Assembly (NCBI GenBank): GCA_028290545.1
Contig: JAQGJP010000008.1
Location: forward strand, 1-64,000
Source of the DNA: Rhizobium sp.
Lineage (GTDB): Bacteria; Pseudomonadota; Alphaproteobacteria; Rhizobiales; Rhizobiaceae
Length of the DNA stretch: 64,000 nt
Reading direction: 5' to 3'
Shown here: one piece after another, positions 55,218-63,894 of the stretch
Layout of the letters: each line of letters opens with the position of its first letter
How positions within the stretch are numbered: position 1 is the stretch's first letter
Notes under the pieces: generated by a model
Databases searched by the model: none
What the model saw: the letters and a program-made list of their open reading frames with translations, nothing else
What the model was told of the DNA's origin: nothing
Program-made: the position numbers and the translations under genes

Positions 55218-56087
55218 ATGTCCAACACCACACTCCACCCCGCCTTCAAATCCGGCAATACCGCCGTCATCACCGGCGCTGCGTCGGGCATCGGCCTTGC
55301 GGCCGCCAAGAATTTCGCAACGCTTGGGCTCAATGTCGTGCTCGCAGATCTCGGTGGCGACCGGCTGGCGAATGCGGAAAAGGCGGTTATCGAAATTTCG
55401 CCGCGCGGCAAGGAAGCCGTGGCTGCGATCCCGACCGATGTTTCCAGTGTCGCAGATATCGAAATCCTCGCCGAGGACACGACGGCACGCTTCGGTAATA
55501 TCCACGTGGTGATGAACAATGCCGGTATCGGCACCGGCAGCGCCGTGTTCGGCCCGCTCGAGAACTGGGAAAAGGTGTTCGCCGTCAATCTCTGGGGCGT
55601 CATCCATGGTTCCCGCGTGTTCGGGCCACGGATGGTTTCGCATGGCGAACGCGGCCTGATCATCAACACCGGCTCCAAGCAGGGCATCACCACCCCGCCG
55701 GGCGATCCGGCATACAACGCCACGAAAGCCGGCGTGAAGGCTTTCACCGAAGCGTTGCAGCACGAGTTGCGCAATATTCCGAATGGCGCGGTTTCCGCCC
55801 ACCTTCTCATCCCCGGCTTCGTCTTCACCGGCCTGACGAAGGGCGACCGCGCTGAAAAGCCTGCCGCTGCCTGGACGTCGGAGCAGACCGTCGATTTCAT
55901 GATGGAATCGCTGGCGCGGGACGATTTCTACATCCTCTGCCCCGACAATGACGTGCCGCGTTCGCTGGACGAGAAGCGCATTTTCTGGGCGGCGCACGAC
56001 ATCATCGACAACCGGCCGCCGCTGTCGCGCTGGCATCCGGATTTCAGCGAGAAGTTCAAGGCGTTCCTCGAAGAGAACCAGGCCTGA
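55218..56087 (+). CDS. Short-chain dehydrogenase/reductase
   Basis: 289-residue SDR with an unusually long C-terminus. The cofactor motif TGAASGIG is near residues 18-25, NNAGIG near 96, and the catalytic Ser-Tyr-Lys (YNATKAG) near 170. The C-terminal 60 residues contain a His/Trp-rich tail. Substrate unknown; the Asp/Leu after beta-2 suggests NAD(H). It is 5 bp before a LysE-family gene, so the two are co-transcribed. The 130 bases directly upstream hold no clear motif. Confidence 0.9.
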   Translation: MSNTTLHPAFKSGNTAVITGAASGIGLAAAKNFATLGLNVVLADLGGDRLANAEKAVIEISPRGKEAVAAIPTDVSSVADIEILAEDTTARFGNIHVVMNNAGIGTGSAVFGPLENWEKVFAVNLWGVIHGSRVFGPRMVSHGERGLIINTGSKQGITTPPGDPAYNATKAGVKAFTEALQHELRNIPNGAVSAHLLIPGFVFTGLTKGDRAEKPAAAWTSEQTVDFMMESLARDDFYILCPDNDVPRSLDEKRIFWAAHDIIDNRPPLSRWHPDFSEKFKAFLEENQA

Positions 56088-56092
56088 GCGAC

Positions 56093-56734
56093 ATGGCATT
56101 CCTGCCCGATCTGACGACGCTGGTCACATTCACCATCGCTGTCTGGGTGCTTGCCATCACACCAGGACCGGACATGACCGTGTCCATTGCCCGCGCGCTC
56201 AGCGATGGCCGGCTTGGCGGCTCGATGGTCGTCCTCGGCACATCGACCGGGCTTGTCGTGCATACGTTCCTGGTGGCGCTGGGCGTGTCCGCGCTGATCA
56301 TCGCTTCGCCGACGGCGTTCCTGATCCTGAAAACCGGCGGCGCCGCCTATCTCGTCTGGCTTGCCATTCAGGCGATCCGCTATGGATCCAGTCTTTCGGT
56401 CAAGCGGGCGGAGGGGCCCGCCAATTCCGCCGCAAGGAACTACCTGACCGGTTTCTGGGTCAATCTGCTCAACCCCAAGGTCATCATCTTCTTCATGACC
56501 TTCCTGCCGCAATTCGTCACCGCAGACGATCCGCATGTCACCGGCAAGCTGATATTTCTCGGCCTCTGGGCAATCCTGACGGGCATGCCCGTGAATTTCG
56601 TGATCGTGCTGGTCGCGGAAAAACTGTCGGCGTGGCTGCAGCGCAATCGCCAAGTGTTGCGCGGCGTCGATTACACATTCGCCGCAGTGTTTTCGCTGTT
56701 TGCGGTCAAGATCCTGATGACGCAGACGAGGTAG
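56093..56734 (+). CDS. LysE/RhtB family exporter
   Basis: 213-residue inner-membrane amino-acid exporter of the LysE/RhtB type. The family motif near the N-terminus (TPGPDMTVSIARAL) is present, then six membrane segments, with NPKVIIFFMTFLPQF near 122-136 as the second signature. Substrate could be an amino acid or a metabolite linked to the adjacent SDR. Its 3' end overlaps the convergent DUF1801 pseudogene by 29 bp. Confidence 0.92.
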   Translation: MAFLPDLTTLVTFTIAVWVLAITPGPDMTVSIARALSDGRLGGSMVVLGTSTGLVVHTFLVALGVSALIIASPTAFLILKTGGAAYLVWLAIQAIRYGSSLSVKRAEGPANSAARNYLTGFWVNLLNPKVIIFFMTFLPQFVTADDPHVTGKLIFLGLWAILTGMPVNFVIVLVAEKLSAWLQRNRQVLRGVDYTFAAVFSLFAVKILMTQTR

Positions 56735-57121
56735 ATTTCCTCTTCTGCTTTTGGGCCATGGCGGCATCGCGATTTTGTTCGATCCGCATCATGGTAATCT
56801 TCTTCACGAGATCGTCCGGCAGCGGATTGTCCGCTGTGAACTGGATCCTACCCTTCGAGATCCTGTAGCCGGCGAGTTCGTCCTTGAACGCTTCGTTCTG
56901 GGCAATTCCGCCCGGAAAGAAAGAGCAGTGTTTCTTGAAGGCGGCGTAGTGAACGAGATTGCCGTTCAGTTTGAAGGTCGGAATGCCGTAGGCAATGACT
57001 TCTTCGGCGTCAGGTGCCGCTGACCAGACGATATTCTGATGCGCTCCAGCATCTCGCGCGTCGGTTCTGCCACGGCGTCGAGATAGGCTTGCACGTCGGG
57101 CGATGTTTTGCGATCGGCCAT
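56706..57121 (-). pseudogene. DUF1801 family gene broken by a one-base frameshift
   Basis: The ORF begins with ATG 57121 (GGAGG upstream) and reads as a DUF1801 protein for 29 residues (MADRKTSPDVQAYLDAV...). After REMLERIR the frame fails, and the rest of the domain continues one frame over (IVWSAAPDAEEVIAYG, then the KKHCSFFPGG motif) to a stop at 56706-56708. Adding one base near 57031-57037, in an A/T run, restores a 138-residue protein. So it is either a recent pseudogene or a sequencing error. DUF1801 proteins are small YdhG-like proteins of unknown role. Confidence 0.75.
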
Positions 57122-57146
57122 TGCATCCTCCATACTGGCGGAAGAT

Positions 57147-58415
57147 TTAACCCGCTTGAAGCGATTGGCCAAGTGCCGCCAGTTTCTCCAGAAGGAACCG
57201 CTTTTCCGCATCGGATTGCGAAAGCCGGATCGCAGCCTCATAGGCGATCCGGGCGGCAGCGTTTTGTCCGGTTCTCACAAGCAGGTCGGCCTGAACCGCA
57301 TGGAATGGTTGATATTGGACGAGGGCCTGGGCAATCGGGCGCAGCCGCTGCAACGCTGCCGCCGGTCCTTCGACATAGGATAATGCCACGATCCGGTTGA
57401 GCTCGAACACAGGGTTATCGGCCATGTCCGAAAGTGCGCCATAGATCAGCGCAATTTCCCGCCAGTCGGTCTCGGCAAAGCTCGACGCCTCTGCGTGGAC
57501 CGCGATGATCGCAGCTTGCAACTGGTAGGCTCCGGGTCGCCCTCTGCGAAGCGCTTTTTCCAGAAGTGTTGTTCCTTCGGCGATCTCCGCCCTGTTCCAC
57601 AGCGTGCGGTCCTGCGTTTCGAGCGACATGATTTGCCCACCCGATCCGAGGCGCGCACTGCTGCGGGCATGATGCAGCAGCATCAATGACAGAAGGCCTT
57701 CGACCTCCGGCTCGCGGGGGCAAAGGTCGGCAAGCAGCCGGCTGAGCCGGATCGCCTCTTCGCACAGGTCGCTACGGATATGGACTTCGCCGGAAGAGGC
57801 GTAACCCTCGTTGAAAATCAGATAGATGACCGCGAGCACGCCTTCCAGCCGATCGGGCCAGCCGTCCGGTCCGGGCACTTCATAGGCGATGCCGGCCTTT
57901 GTGATCTTGTGCCGGGCGCGCACCAGGCGCTGCGCCATCGCGTCATGTCCATCGAGGAAGGCGTCGGCGATCTCCTCCGTCTTCAGGCCGCAGACGGAGC
58001 GCAACGTCAGCGCGACCGAGGTCTTGCGTTCGAGCGCGGGATGACAACAGGTGAAGATCAGCTTCAACCGCTCGTCGCCGATGTGCTCTTCGCTCTCGTC
58101 GGAAGAAGACTCGTTTTCCACTTTGATGAGATACGCCAGTTCATCCGATTTGGAGCGGAAATTGGCAGACCGCCGCAGGCGGTCGATGGCCTTGCGCTTG
58201 GTGGTCTGCATGATCCAGCCTTGCGGCGAGACGGGCAACCCGTTGCGGTTCCAGTGAACAAGAGCCGATTCCAGGGCATCCTGAAGACTATCCTCGGCGA
58301 GCTGGAAATTCCTCAGCGTGCCGACCAGGCTGGAAAGGAGGCGACCCCCGTCGCGTCGCGCGATCATATCGATCGCTGCGGCAATTGTGGTCGTCCCCCG
58401 ATCCATAGTCGTCAT
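57147..58415 (-). CDS. ECF sigma factor with C-terminal TPR extension (ECF42-like)
   Basis: 422-residue sigma factor of the group with a DUF6596 domain. Sigma region 2 (about residues 15-85, FQLAEDSLQDALESAL, WIMQTTKRKAIDRL) and region 4 (about 125-170) are followed by DUF6596 (about 180-285) and TPR-like helices to the end. ECF42 members are coupled to a DGPF/YCII protein instead of an anti-sigma factor, and here the YCII gene overlaps its start by one base (TGATG). It is expected to direct a small stress regulon with its partner. The usual ECF signal input is not known. Confidence 0.9.
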   Translation of the reverse strand: MTTMDRGTTTIAAAIDMIARRDGGRLLSSLVGTLRNFQLAEDSLQDALESALVHWNRNGLPVSPQGWIMQTTKRKAIDRLRRSANFRSKSDELAYLIKVENESSSDESEEHIGDERLKLIFTCCHPALERKTSVALTLRSVCGLKTEEIADAFLDGHDAMAQRLVRARHKITKAGIAYEVPGPDGWPDRLEGVLAVIYLIFNEGYASSGEVHIRSDLCEEAIRLSRLLADLCPREPEVEGLLSLMLLHHARSSARLGSGGQIMSLETQDRTLWNRAEIAEGTTLLEKALRRGRPGAYQLQAAIIAVHAEASSFAETDWREIALIYGALSDMADNPVFELNRIVALSYVEGPAAALQRLRPIAQALVQYQPFHAVQADLLVRTGQNAAARIAYEAAIRLSQSDAEKRFLLEKLAALGQSLQAG

Positions 58416-58768
58416 CAGTAATCAAAAACCATGATCGGGCGGATCTCCACCGATCCGTTGGCGGCGTGCGGAATCATCGCTGCGTAACGGATGGCATCAT
58501 CGAGATTAGCGCAATCCAGCATATAAAAGCCGCCCAGTTGTTCCTTGGTTTCGGCAAACGGTCCGTCCATCGATTCCGTCTTGCCGTTTCGGACACGCAC
58601 CGTGGTGGCGGTCGTGACCGGCTGCAGTGCATCGCCTGCCATCCAGACGCCATCCTTCTTGTAGGTTTCCGTGGCGGTTTGATAACCCGCCATCATTTTG
58701 CCGAACTCCGGGGTGTTCGGCGGCGTGGCGGTTTCTGGGTTCATATAGATCAACGCAATATACTTCAT
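58415..58768 (-). CDS. YCII/DGPF domain protein partner of the ECF sigma factor
   Basis: 117-residue YCII-related protein with the DGPF motif (SMDGPFAETKEQLGG near residue 70-84) and the characteristic MKYIALIYMN start. It precedes the ECF gene with a one-base stop/start overlap, so the two are translated together. It is the third YCII-fold protein in the window and the only one of the DGPF type; members probably modulate or respond with their ECF42 sigma factors. Confidence 0.92.
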   Translation of the reverse strand: MKYIALIYMNPETATPPNTPEFGKMMAGYQTATETYKKDGVWMAGDALQPVTTATTVRVRNGKTESMDGPFAETKEQLGGFYMLDCANLDDAIRYAAMIPHAANGSVEIRPIMVFDY

Positions 58769-58864
58769 TTCAGTCTCCTCTGTGATGATCCAATCCGGCC
58801 TTGCCGGTTGGTGAACTGATGACGAACGGTGTTTTTGAAATCGACATGCGTTGCAGAAAAAATC

Positions 58865-59251
58865 TCAACGCAGCGACCATAGCAGGAAAACCACCACGCC
58901 GAGCATCGATAGGTGGGTGCCGACGGCGCCGGCGACCCGAAGCGGATCGGCGGGTTTATCGGCCTTGAGCCCGATGACGTGGATGAGCCGGGCGGCGAGC
59001 AGGAGGATGCCGATCGCATTCAGCCAGATCACGGGCATGCCGCGCGCTTCGGCAAGTCCCATCAGAAGGATGGCGAACGGCACGTTTTCTGCGAAATTGC
59101 CATGCTTGCGGATCCACAATGCGAGATCGATATTGCCGCCGTCCATGATGGCGACGCCGGCCTTGCCGCGTTTGGTACTGACGATGATGGAAAGGACGAT
59201 GGCGGCGATCGCCAGAATGGATGCGTATAGTGCTGTGACAGGTAAGGCCAT
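58865..59251 (-). CDS. MAPEG family membrane protein (second of two)
   Basis: 128-residue membrane protein with four segments (about 4-25, 52-70, 75-95, 107-125). The N-terminal half ends in the MAPEG motif HGNFAENVPFAILL near residue 50-63, with the conserved Asn/Glu. It is about 80 bp from the ECF-YCII gene pair and 79 bp from rlmN, and appears separate from both. It may catalyse a glutathione-dependent step, as some relatives do. Confidence 0.88.
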   Translation of the reverse strand: MALPVTALYASILAIAAIVLSIIVSTKRGKAGVAIMDGGNIDLALWIRKHGNFAENVPFAILLMGLAEARGMPVIWLNAIGILLLAARLIHVIGLKADKPADPLRVAGAVGTHLSMLGVVVFLLWSLR

Positions 59252-59330
59252 GTGTCAAACTCCCGTGTTGACGATGCAGCACGGTGACGAATGGCGGTCA
59301 ATTAAATCGACATCGGCCGAAAATTTTTAC

Positions 59331-60563
59331 TCAGTCTTCGCCGTGATTGGCGATCATCATTGCCTCGAATGCCAGCCGGTCGGTCTTGCGCATCCGCTCG
59401 GAGTCCGACTTGAGCTGGCCGCAGGCGGCGAGGATATCGCGGCCGCGCGGGGTGCGGATCGGGCTTGCGTAACCCGCCTGGTTGATGAACTCGGCGAAAG
59501 CCTCGATCGTCTCCCAATCCGAGCATTCGTATTTCGAGCCCGGCCAGGGATTGAACGGGATGAGATTGATCTTGGCCGGCACGCCCTTGAGCAGTTTTAT
59601 AAGATCCCGCGCATCGGCGAGCGAATCGTTGACGCCCTTGAGCATCACATATTCGAAGGTGATGCGGCGGGCATTGGAAACGCCGGGATAGGCGCGGCAG
59701 GCTTCCATCAGTTGCTTGAGAGGGAACTTCTTGTTGATCGGCACGAGATGATCGCGGAGATCGTCTCGCACCGCATGCAGCGAGATCGCCAGCATGACAC
59801 CGGTCTCGGCGCCGGTGCGGTAGATCTCCGGCACGACGCCGGAGGTCGAAAGGGTGATGCGGCGCTTGGACAGCGCCAGCCCGTCGCCATCAGAGGCGAT
59901 GAGAAGTGCGGTCTTGACGTTTTCGAAATTGTAGAGCGGCTCGCCCATGCCCATCATCACCATGTTGGAGACCTTGCGGCCTTCGGCGGGAACGATGGCA
60001 CCCTGCGGCGTGTTGCGGTCGGGGAAGTCACCCAACCGGTCGCGTGCGAGAAGAAGCTGCGAAAGAATTTCTTCAGCGGTCAGGTTGCGGACCAGCCGCT
60101 GTGTGCCGGTGTGGCAGAAATCGCAGGTCAACGTGCAGCCGACCTGTGAGGAAACGCAGAGCGTGCCGCGGCCTTCTTCAGGAATATAGACGGTTTCGAT
60201 CTCGACCGGACGGCCGGCACCGCGCGGCGGAAAGCGCAGCAGCCATTTGCGCGTGCCGTCATTGGAAATCTGTTCCTCGACGATCTCGGGGCGCTGAATG
60301 GTGAAATGGGTCCGCAGCAGCTCCCGCAAATCCTTGGAGACATTCAGCATGTCATCGAAATCGGAAATGCCGCGCACATAAAGCCAATGCCAGATCTGCT
60401 GCACCCGCATTTTCACCTGGCGTTCGGCGATGCCTTTTTCGACAAGCGCCTTGGCGAGCTCTTCCCGCGAGAGGCCGATCAGCGAGGGCTTGGTGTCGAA
60501 CATCGCCGGCGAAACGGCCATAGGTTTGAGAGCGGCGGGGCTCAATGCTTCCATTGCGGTCAT
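59331..60563 (-). CDS. rlmN: 23S rRNA (adenine-2503-C2)-methyltransferase
   Basis: 410-residue radical SAM methyltransferase that methylates A2503 of 23S rRNA and A37 of some tRNAs. The [4Fe-4S] Cys143, Cys147 and Cys150 are in [13 protein letters not shown], the methyl-carrying Cys is near the C-terminus (ILAACGQL), and GMGEPLYNF near 209 binds SAM. The N-terminal 25 residues are a family extension. AGGA seven bases ahead of ATG 60563 fits. Confidence 0.96.
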   Translation of the reverse strand: MTAMEALSPAALKPMAVSPAMFDTKPSLIGLSREELAKALVEKGIAERQVKMRVQQIWHWLYVRGISDFDDMLNVSKDLRELLRTHFTIQRPEIVEEQISNDGTRKWLLRFPPRGAGRPVEIETVYIPEEGRGTLCVSSQVGCTLTCDFCHTGTQRLVRNLTAEEILSQLLLARDRLGDFPDRNTPQGAIVPAEGRKVSNMVMMGMGEPLYNFENVKTALLIASDGDGLALSKRRITLSTSGVVPEIYRTGAETGVMLAISLHAVRDDLRDHLVPINKKFPLKQLMEACRAYPGVSNARRITFEYVMLKGVNDSLADARDLIKLLKGVPAKINLIPFNPWPGSKYECSDWETIEAFAEFINQAGYASPIRTPRGRDILAACGQLKSDSERMRKTDRLAFEAMMIANHGED

Positions 60564-60686
60564 GTCTGATTCCTGTGAGCCGCGTGTCGCCGGTATTCAT
60601 CCGGCAAGCGGCAGATCCCTGATATATGGGAGAATTGCCGCCCAATACCATTGTTTTGCACGCGAGTCATCCCCCAAGGCCAGAAA

Positions 60687-60713
60687 CGAAAAGGGCCGGC
60701 AGTGCCGGCCCTT
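60687..60713 (-). terminator. Intrinsic terminator downstream of the ialB-like gene
   Basis: A 10-bp perfect stem (AAGGGCCGGC 60691-60700 with GCCGGCCCTT 60704-60713) around a 3-base loop is followed on the minus strand by TTTTCGTTT. It ends the gene's transcript, 25 bp after the stop. Confidence 0.9.
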
Positions 60714-60737
60714 GAAGCAAACTCCACCAGGAGATGA

Positions 60738-61247
60738 TTACCGGCAGGTCTCGATCTTCTTGAGGGCCGCGGAGATGCCCGACAGCGAGAACACATAGCC
60801 GGTCTGGGTACCCTTCTTGGACACGGCGCCCATGGTCATCGATTTTCCAGAACGCAGGGCGGCGACCAGCGCCGGCTCTTCTGCGGCGTTTTCCAGCCAG
60901 GCCGAACGGCCCTTGGTGAACAACACAAAATTCCTGTCGTCGACTTTCACGCTGACCTTGGATCCAGCCTGAAGATCGTAACCGAGCATGGCTTGCGGCT
61001 CATAGGAAATATTCTGACCCGGACGTTGCGTGACCAGGAAGAACACGTCGCCATGATTGACCTTGGCCGGGGTCAACTGCTTCGGATCGGGAACGGTCAG
61101 GACGTAGCAGACCTTTCCGCTGGAACCCTGATAGAAATAAGCACCCCATGCCTTGAACTGCTCGATACGAGTCGGCGCCTGCGCGGCAGCGGATGATGCA
61201 ACGGCCAGGACGGCCAGGATGGCGGCAGCCAGTTTTTTCACGAACAT
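60738..61247 (-). CDS. Invasion-associated locus B (IalB) family protein
   Basis: 169-residue periplasmic protein of the IalB family. The signal peptide (hydrophobic stretch about 6-20, cut after AAA) is followed by a beta-rich domain with two cysteines (GKVCYVLT near 49 and the terminal TCR, probably a disulfide). In Bartonella IalB aids erythrocyte invasion; free-living rhizobia keep homologues of uncertain role. ATG 61247 begins the signal peptide; the longer frame is ignored. Confidence 0.9.
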   Translation of the reverse strand: MFVKKLAAAILAVLAVASSAAAQAPTRIEQFKAWGAYFYQGSSGKVCYVLTVPDPKQLTPAKVNHGDVFFLVTQRPGQNISYEPQAMLGYDLQAGSKVSVKVDDRNFVLFTKGRSAWLENAAEEPALVAALRSGKSMTMGAVSKKGTQTGYVFSLSGISAALKKIETCR

Positions 61248-61506
61248 GTTTCCTTCCGATTTCACTCGAGGGTCGGCACGGATGCGGGACCACCACATTT
61301 TTCCGTTGATTATGACTTAATTCAGGTTACCAAACCGTCAACACCATTGCCTTGCGCTCGAATATTGTTCCGCGATGGAACATCCGCAGGTTGTTACGAG
61401 CAACGTCAAAGAAGAGTTTCACCGACCCTGAACCAAACGCGCTCAGAGATGGGAAGAATGGGGCAAGAGTTGGGCAAACTCTTTGGCACAAGCCGAGCTG
61501 TTGCGC

Positions 61507-61887
61507 CTAGGGGGATTTGTTCTCGCCAACAAGGGCTTTGTCGGCCTTTTCATAATGTTCCGGTTTCATATGGCCGCGAACAGCTGCAAGCGCTGCGGCG
61601 AGAACAGCGATGTCGTCGGAAAAGCCGACAAGCGCCAGGAAATCCGGAACCGCGTCGAATGGCAGGATGAAATAGGCAAGAGCACCCAGGAGGATCGCGC
61701 GAACCCGCTTCGGCGTTGCCGGATCGAGCGCGCAGTAGAAACCGGCAACGACATCGCGGGCAAAAGGCAACTGGCTGAACGCGCGCTTGAAAACCGGCCA
61801 GAAACGCGCCTTGACATTCTTTTCCCGCTTTTCGGTCTCGGCCTCTTCGCCCGGCAGAAGGATTTCACCGTATTTGACGTCGTCCAT
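61507..61887 (-). CDS. YkvA/DUF1232 family membrane protein
   Basis: 126-residue protein with the DUF1232 domain: LGALAYFILPFDAVPDFL near residue 68-85 and GFSDDIAVLAAALAAV near 88-103, the two adjacent membrane helices of the family. An acidic N-terminus precedes a basic stretch. Function is unknown. A GAGGAG ribosome-binding site sets the start at 61887. Confidence 0.9.
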   Translation of the reverse strand: MDDVKYGEILLPGEEAETEKREKNVKARFWPVFKRAFSQLPFARDVVAGFYCALDPATPKRVRAILLGALAYFILPFDAVPDFLALVGFSDDIAVLAAALAAVRGHMKPEHYEKADKALVGENKSP

Positions 61888-61938
61888 GTCTCTCCTCAAA
61901 GCCACATAACAGCGATATGGTGCAGGCTTTTGCCCGTT

Positions 61939-62238
61939 TCAATGGTGGCTTGCGGCCTTGTCCATGAAAACCGCCATGTCGAAATCGAGCTGCGTCAGAC
62001 CCTTGGCGGAATGCGTCGCCAGCTTGACCTCAACCGTGCGGTAGACATTGCTCCATTCCGGATGATGGTCGATCTTCTCGGCAAAAATCGCACATTCCGC
62101 CATGAAGCCGAAGGCCTGCGCGAAGCCGGCAAATTTGAAAGTCCTGCGGATCGCCAGCCCATCCTCGATCACGCTCCAGCCATCGAGACCTTGAAGCAGT
62201 GCCAAGACCTCTTTACTGTCCAGTTTTTCACGACTCAT
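61939..62238 (-). CDS. phhB: Pterin-4a-carbinolamine dehydratase
   Basis: 99-residue enzyme that dehydrates 4a-hydroxytetrahydrobiopterin after aromatic hydroxylation, or acts as a moonlighting coactivator. The active-site motif is in KIDHHPEWSNVYRTVEV near residue 56-72, and the terminal DFDMAVFMD is typical. Start MSREKLDSK is the family start; the long frame upstream is antisense to the phosphatase gene. The pathway partner (a hydroxylase) is not in this window. Confidence 0.95.
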   Translation of the reverse strand: MSREKLDSKEVLALLQGLDGWSVIEDGLAIRRTFKFAGFAQAFGFMAECAIFAEKIDHHPEWSNVYRTVEVKLATHSAKGLTQLDFDMAVFMDKAASHH

Positions 62239-62271
62239 CGTCTCATCTCCAATTCCTGGCGGCACGCTATC

Positions 62272-62745
62272 ATGGATAAAAGGCGAATTCTCTTCGTTTG
62301 TCTCGGCAATATCTGCCGCTCGCCGCTGGGGGAAGGCATCTTGCGGACGATGGCGACCAAACGCGGGCTTGAATCGCGCGTCGAGGCGGATTCGGCCGGC
62401 ACCGGCGGCTGGCATCACGGCGAGGCGCCTGACCGGCGTTCGATCGATGTGGGGCGCGAGAACGGCGTCGATATTTCCGGCCTCAGGGCCCGCAAGATCA
62501 AGCCCGCCGACTTCAGCGATTTCGATATGATCTTTGCGATGGACCGCAGCAATCTGCGCGATCTGGTCAAGATCGCCCCGCATGACTCGCATGCCGATAT
62601 CCACCTGTTCATGGATTTCGTCAGCGGACAGAAACGTGACGTCCCGGATCCCTATTATGGTGACCGGACCGATTTCGAAGCGGTCTATCAAATGCTGTCT
62701 TCGGGCTGCGAAAAGCTTCTCGCGACTCTTTTCAGGACGGCTTGA
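62272..62745 (+). CDS. Low-molecular-weight protein-tyrosine phosphatase
   Basis: 157-residue phosphatase of the Wzb/PtpA-type family. The P-loop CLGNICRS uses nucleophile Cys10 and Arg16, and the general acid Asp is in VPDPYYGD near residue 123-130. No tyrosine kinase or exopolysaccharide genes are in the window, so the substrate is not known. The 3' end overlaps the convergent lipoprotein gene by 14 bp. Confidence 0.95.
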   Translation: MDKRRILFVCLGNICRSPLGEGILRTMATKRGLESRVEADSAGTGGWHHGEAPDRRSIDVGRENGVDISGLRARKIKPADFSDFDMIFAMDRSNLRDLVKIAPHDSHADIHLFMDFVSGQKRDVPDPYYGDRTDFEAVYQMLSSGCEKLLATLFRTA

Positions 62746-63076
62746 CGCTCGCACAGGTCTTTGCCTGCGACGCCTGGTCGATGGCGTTTATCTGACCCTT
62801 GAGCTCCGCGATCTGCTTTGCATTGTCGCCCCTGCTCATCGAGGCCACCGGCACATGGATAATCGCCATCCACGCCGCATCGCGGTTTGCCGTCTCCTCC
62901 TGCGCGCCCGAAAGCGTGCCGAGCTGGCTTTCCTTGCCGGCCCTTTCGGACGCAAGGTTCTCGCAACTCATCTGCAGATAGGCATCCGTCGGTATGGCAG
63001 CGGCGACAATGTCGCCAGGCTGCTTTGCGCATCCCGACAGAAGCAGGAGCATACACAGAGCTGTCTTATGTTTCAT
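62732..63076 (-). CDS. Small hypothetical lipoprotein
   Basis: 114-residue protein with a lipoprotein signal peptide: MKHKTALCMLLLLSGCAK, lipobox LSGC with Cys16. The mature part is helical (Ala/Glu/Lys-rich) with two cysteines (MSCENL and KTCASV), perhaps a disulfide. No domain is recognised. ATG 63076 is chosen over the GTG at 63085. It converges with the phosphatase gene, 14 bp overlap. Confidence 0.8.
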   Translation of the reverse strand: MKHKTALCMLLLLSGCAKQPGDIVAAAIPTDAYLQMSCENLASERAGKESQLGTLSGAQEETANRDAAWMAIIHVPVASMSRGDNAKQIAELKGQINAIDQASQAKTCASVKPS

Positions 63077-63218
63077 TACACCCACGCGTTATTCCAGTCA
63101 CCCACGACTGTTTTATCGAACTTTAACGGGTGCTTGTAAAGCGAAGGATGGTCGCATCGAACAGCCGTCTACCACTGCCTTACGCAGGCGGGGCAGAATG
63201 GATTGCCCGCTTCAGAAA

Positions 63219-63797
63219 TTATGGATGCAGTTCGCTGACGGCGAATGGCTTGGGGGCCAGGGGCACGTCGAGGGGATAGGCTTCCTCGACAACGTAAGGT
63301 CCGCCGCCAACTGAATCGCGCGACGACATCAGCACGAACCGCGACGCCGTGAACGGCCCGGCTGTGAAATTGCCGCGTCCGGTCAGGTAGTGAACGACAT
63401 CGTCGACGCGCGCGTTCCTGAGGCGTGCAAGCGTTACATGCGGGGTGAACTTGCGTGGCTCGGGCGGTAGGCCGAGCCGCTGGCAGATGCGTTCGTGCTC
63501 TGCCTGAAGCGCCATCAGCGCCGGCGTCGGCTGCACGCCAGCCCAGATGCTGTGTGGTTTCTTCGAACCGAAAAAGCCGGTGCCTGAAAGAGTGAGATCG
63601 AATTGCTGGCGACGCACCCGATCAAAGCCCGCAACGACTTCGTCTGCCGTCCTGTGGTCGATGTCGCCGATGAAACGCAGAGTGATATGATAGTATTCCC
63701 TGTCGATCCAGCGAGCACCAGGGACGCCACCTCGCAATAGCGACAAGCTCATTGCTGCGCTTTGCGGGATTTCGAGGGCAGTAAACAATCTCGGCAT
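63219..63797 (-). CDS. thpR: RNA 2',3'-cyclic phosphodiesterase
   Basis: 192-residue 2H phosphoesterase. The two catalytic motifs HxTL are present: HITL at residues 37-40 and HVTL near 122. The enzyme opens 2',3'-cyclic phosphates of RNA ends (formerly LigT). It follows the esterase gene on the same strand after about 100 bp. Length fits the family. The protein may relate functionally to RNA repair together with other RNA-acting proteins of the window, but no direct link is seen. Confidence 0.93.
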   Translation of the reverse strand: MPRLFTALEIPQSAAMSLSLLRGGVPGARWIDREYYHITLRFIGDIDHRTADEVVAGFDRVRRQQFDLTLSGTGFFGSKKPHSIWAGVQPTPALMALQAEHERICQRLGLPPEPRKFTPHVTLARLRNARVDDVVHYLTGRGNFTAGPFTASRFVLMSSRDSVGGGPYVVEEAYPLDVPLAPKPFAVSELHP

Positions 63798-63894
63798 GAC
63801 GAGCTCCTCGAATTGTATCTACGTCATCAACGAATCATTGTTTCGTTGTCGGCGCAATCACTAAATTCTATTTATCCCGCACTGCGTGAAAAAA

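Noticed and set aside
61367-61381. GTTCC-N5-GGAAC inverted repeat in the ialB-ykvA gap, considered as a LexA box
   Set aside because: Alphaproteobacterial LexA boxes are direct repeats GTTC-N7-GTTC; this is an inverted repeat with different spacing.
61939-62754. 271-codon frame with the pterin dehydratase at its end
   Set aside because: The first 172 codons are antisense to the tyrosine phosphatase gene; the dehydratase starts at 62238.
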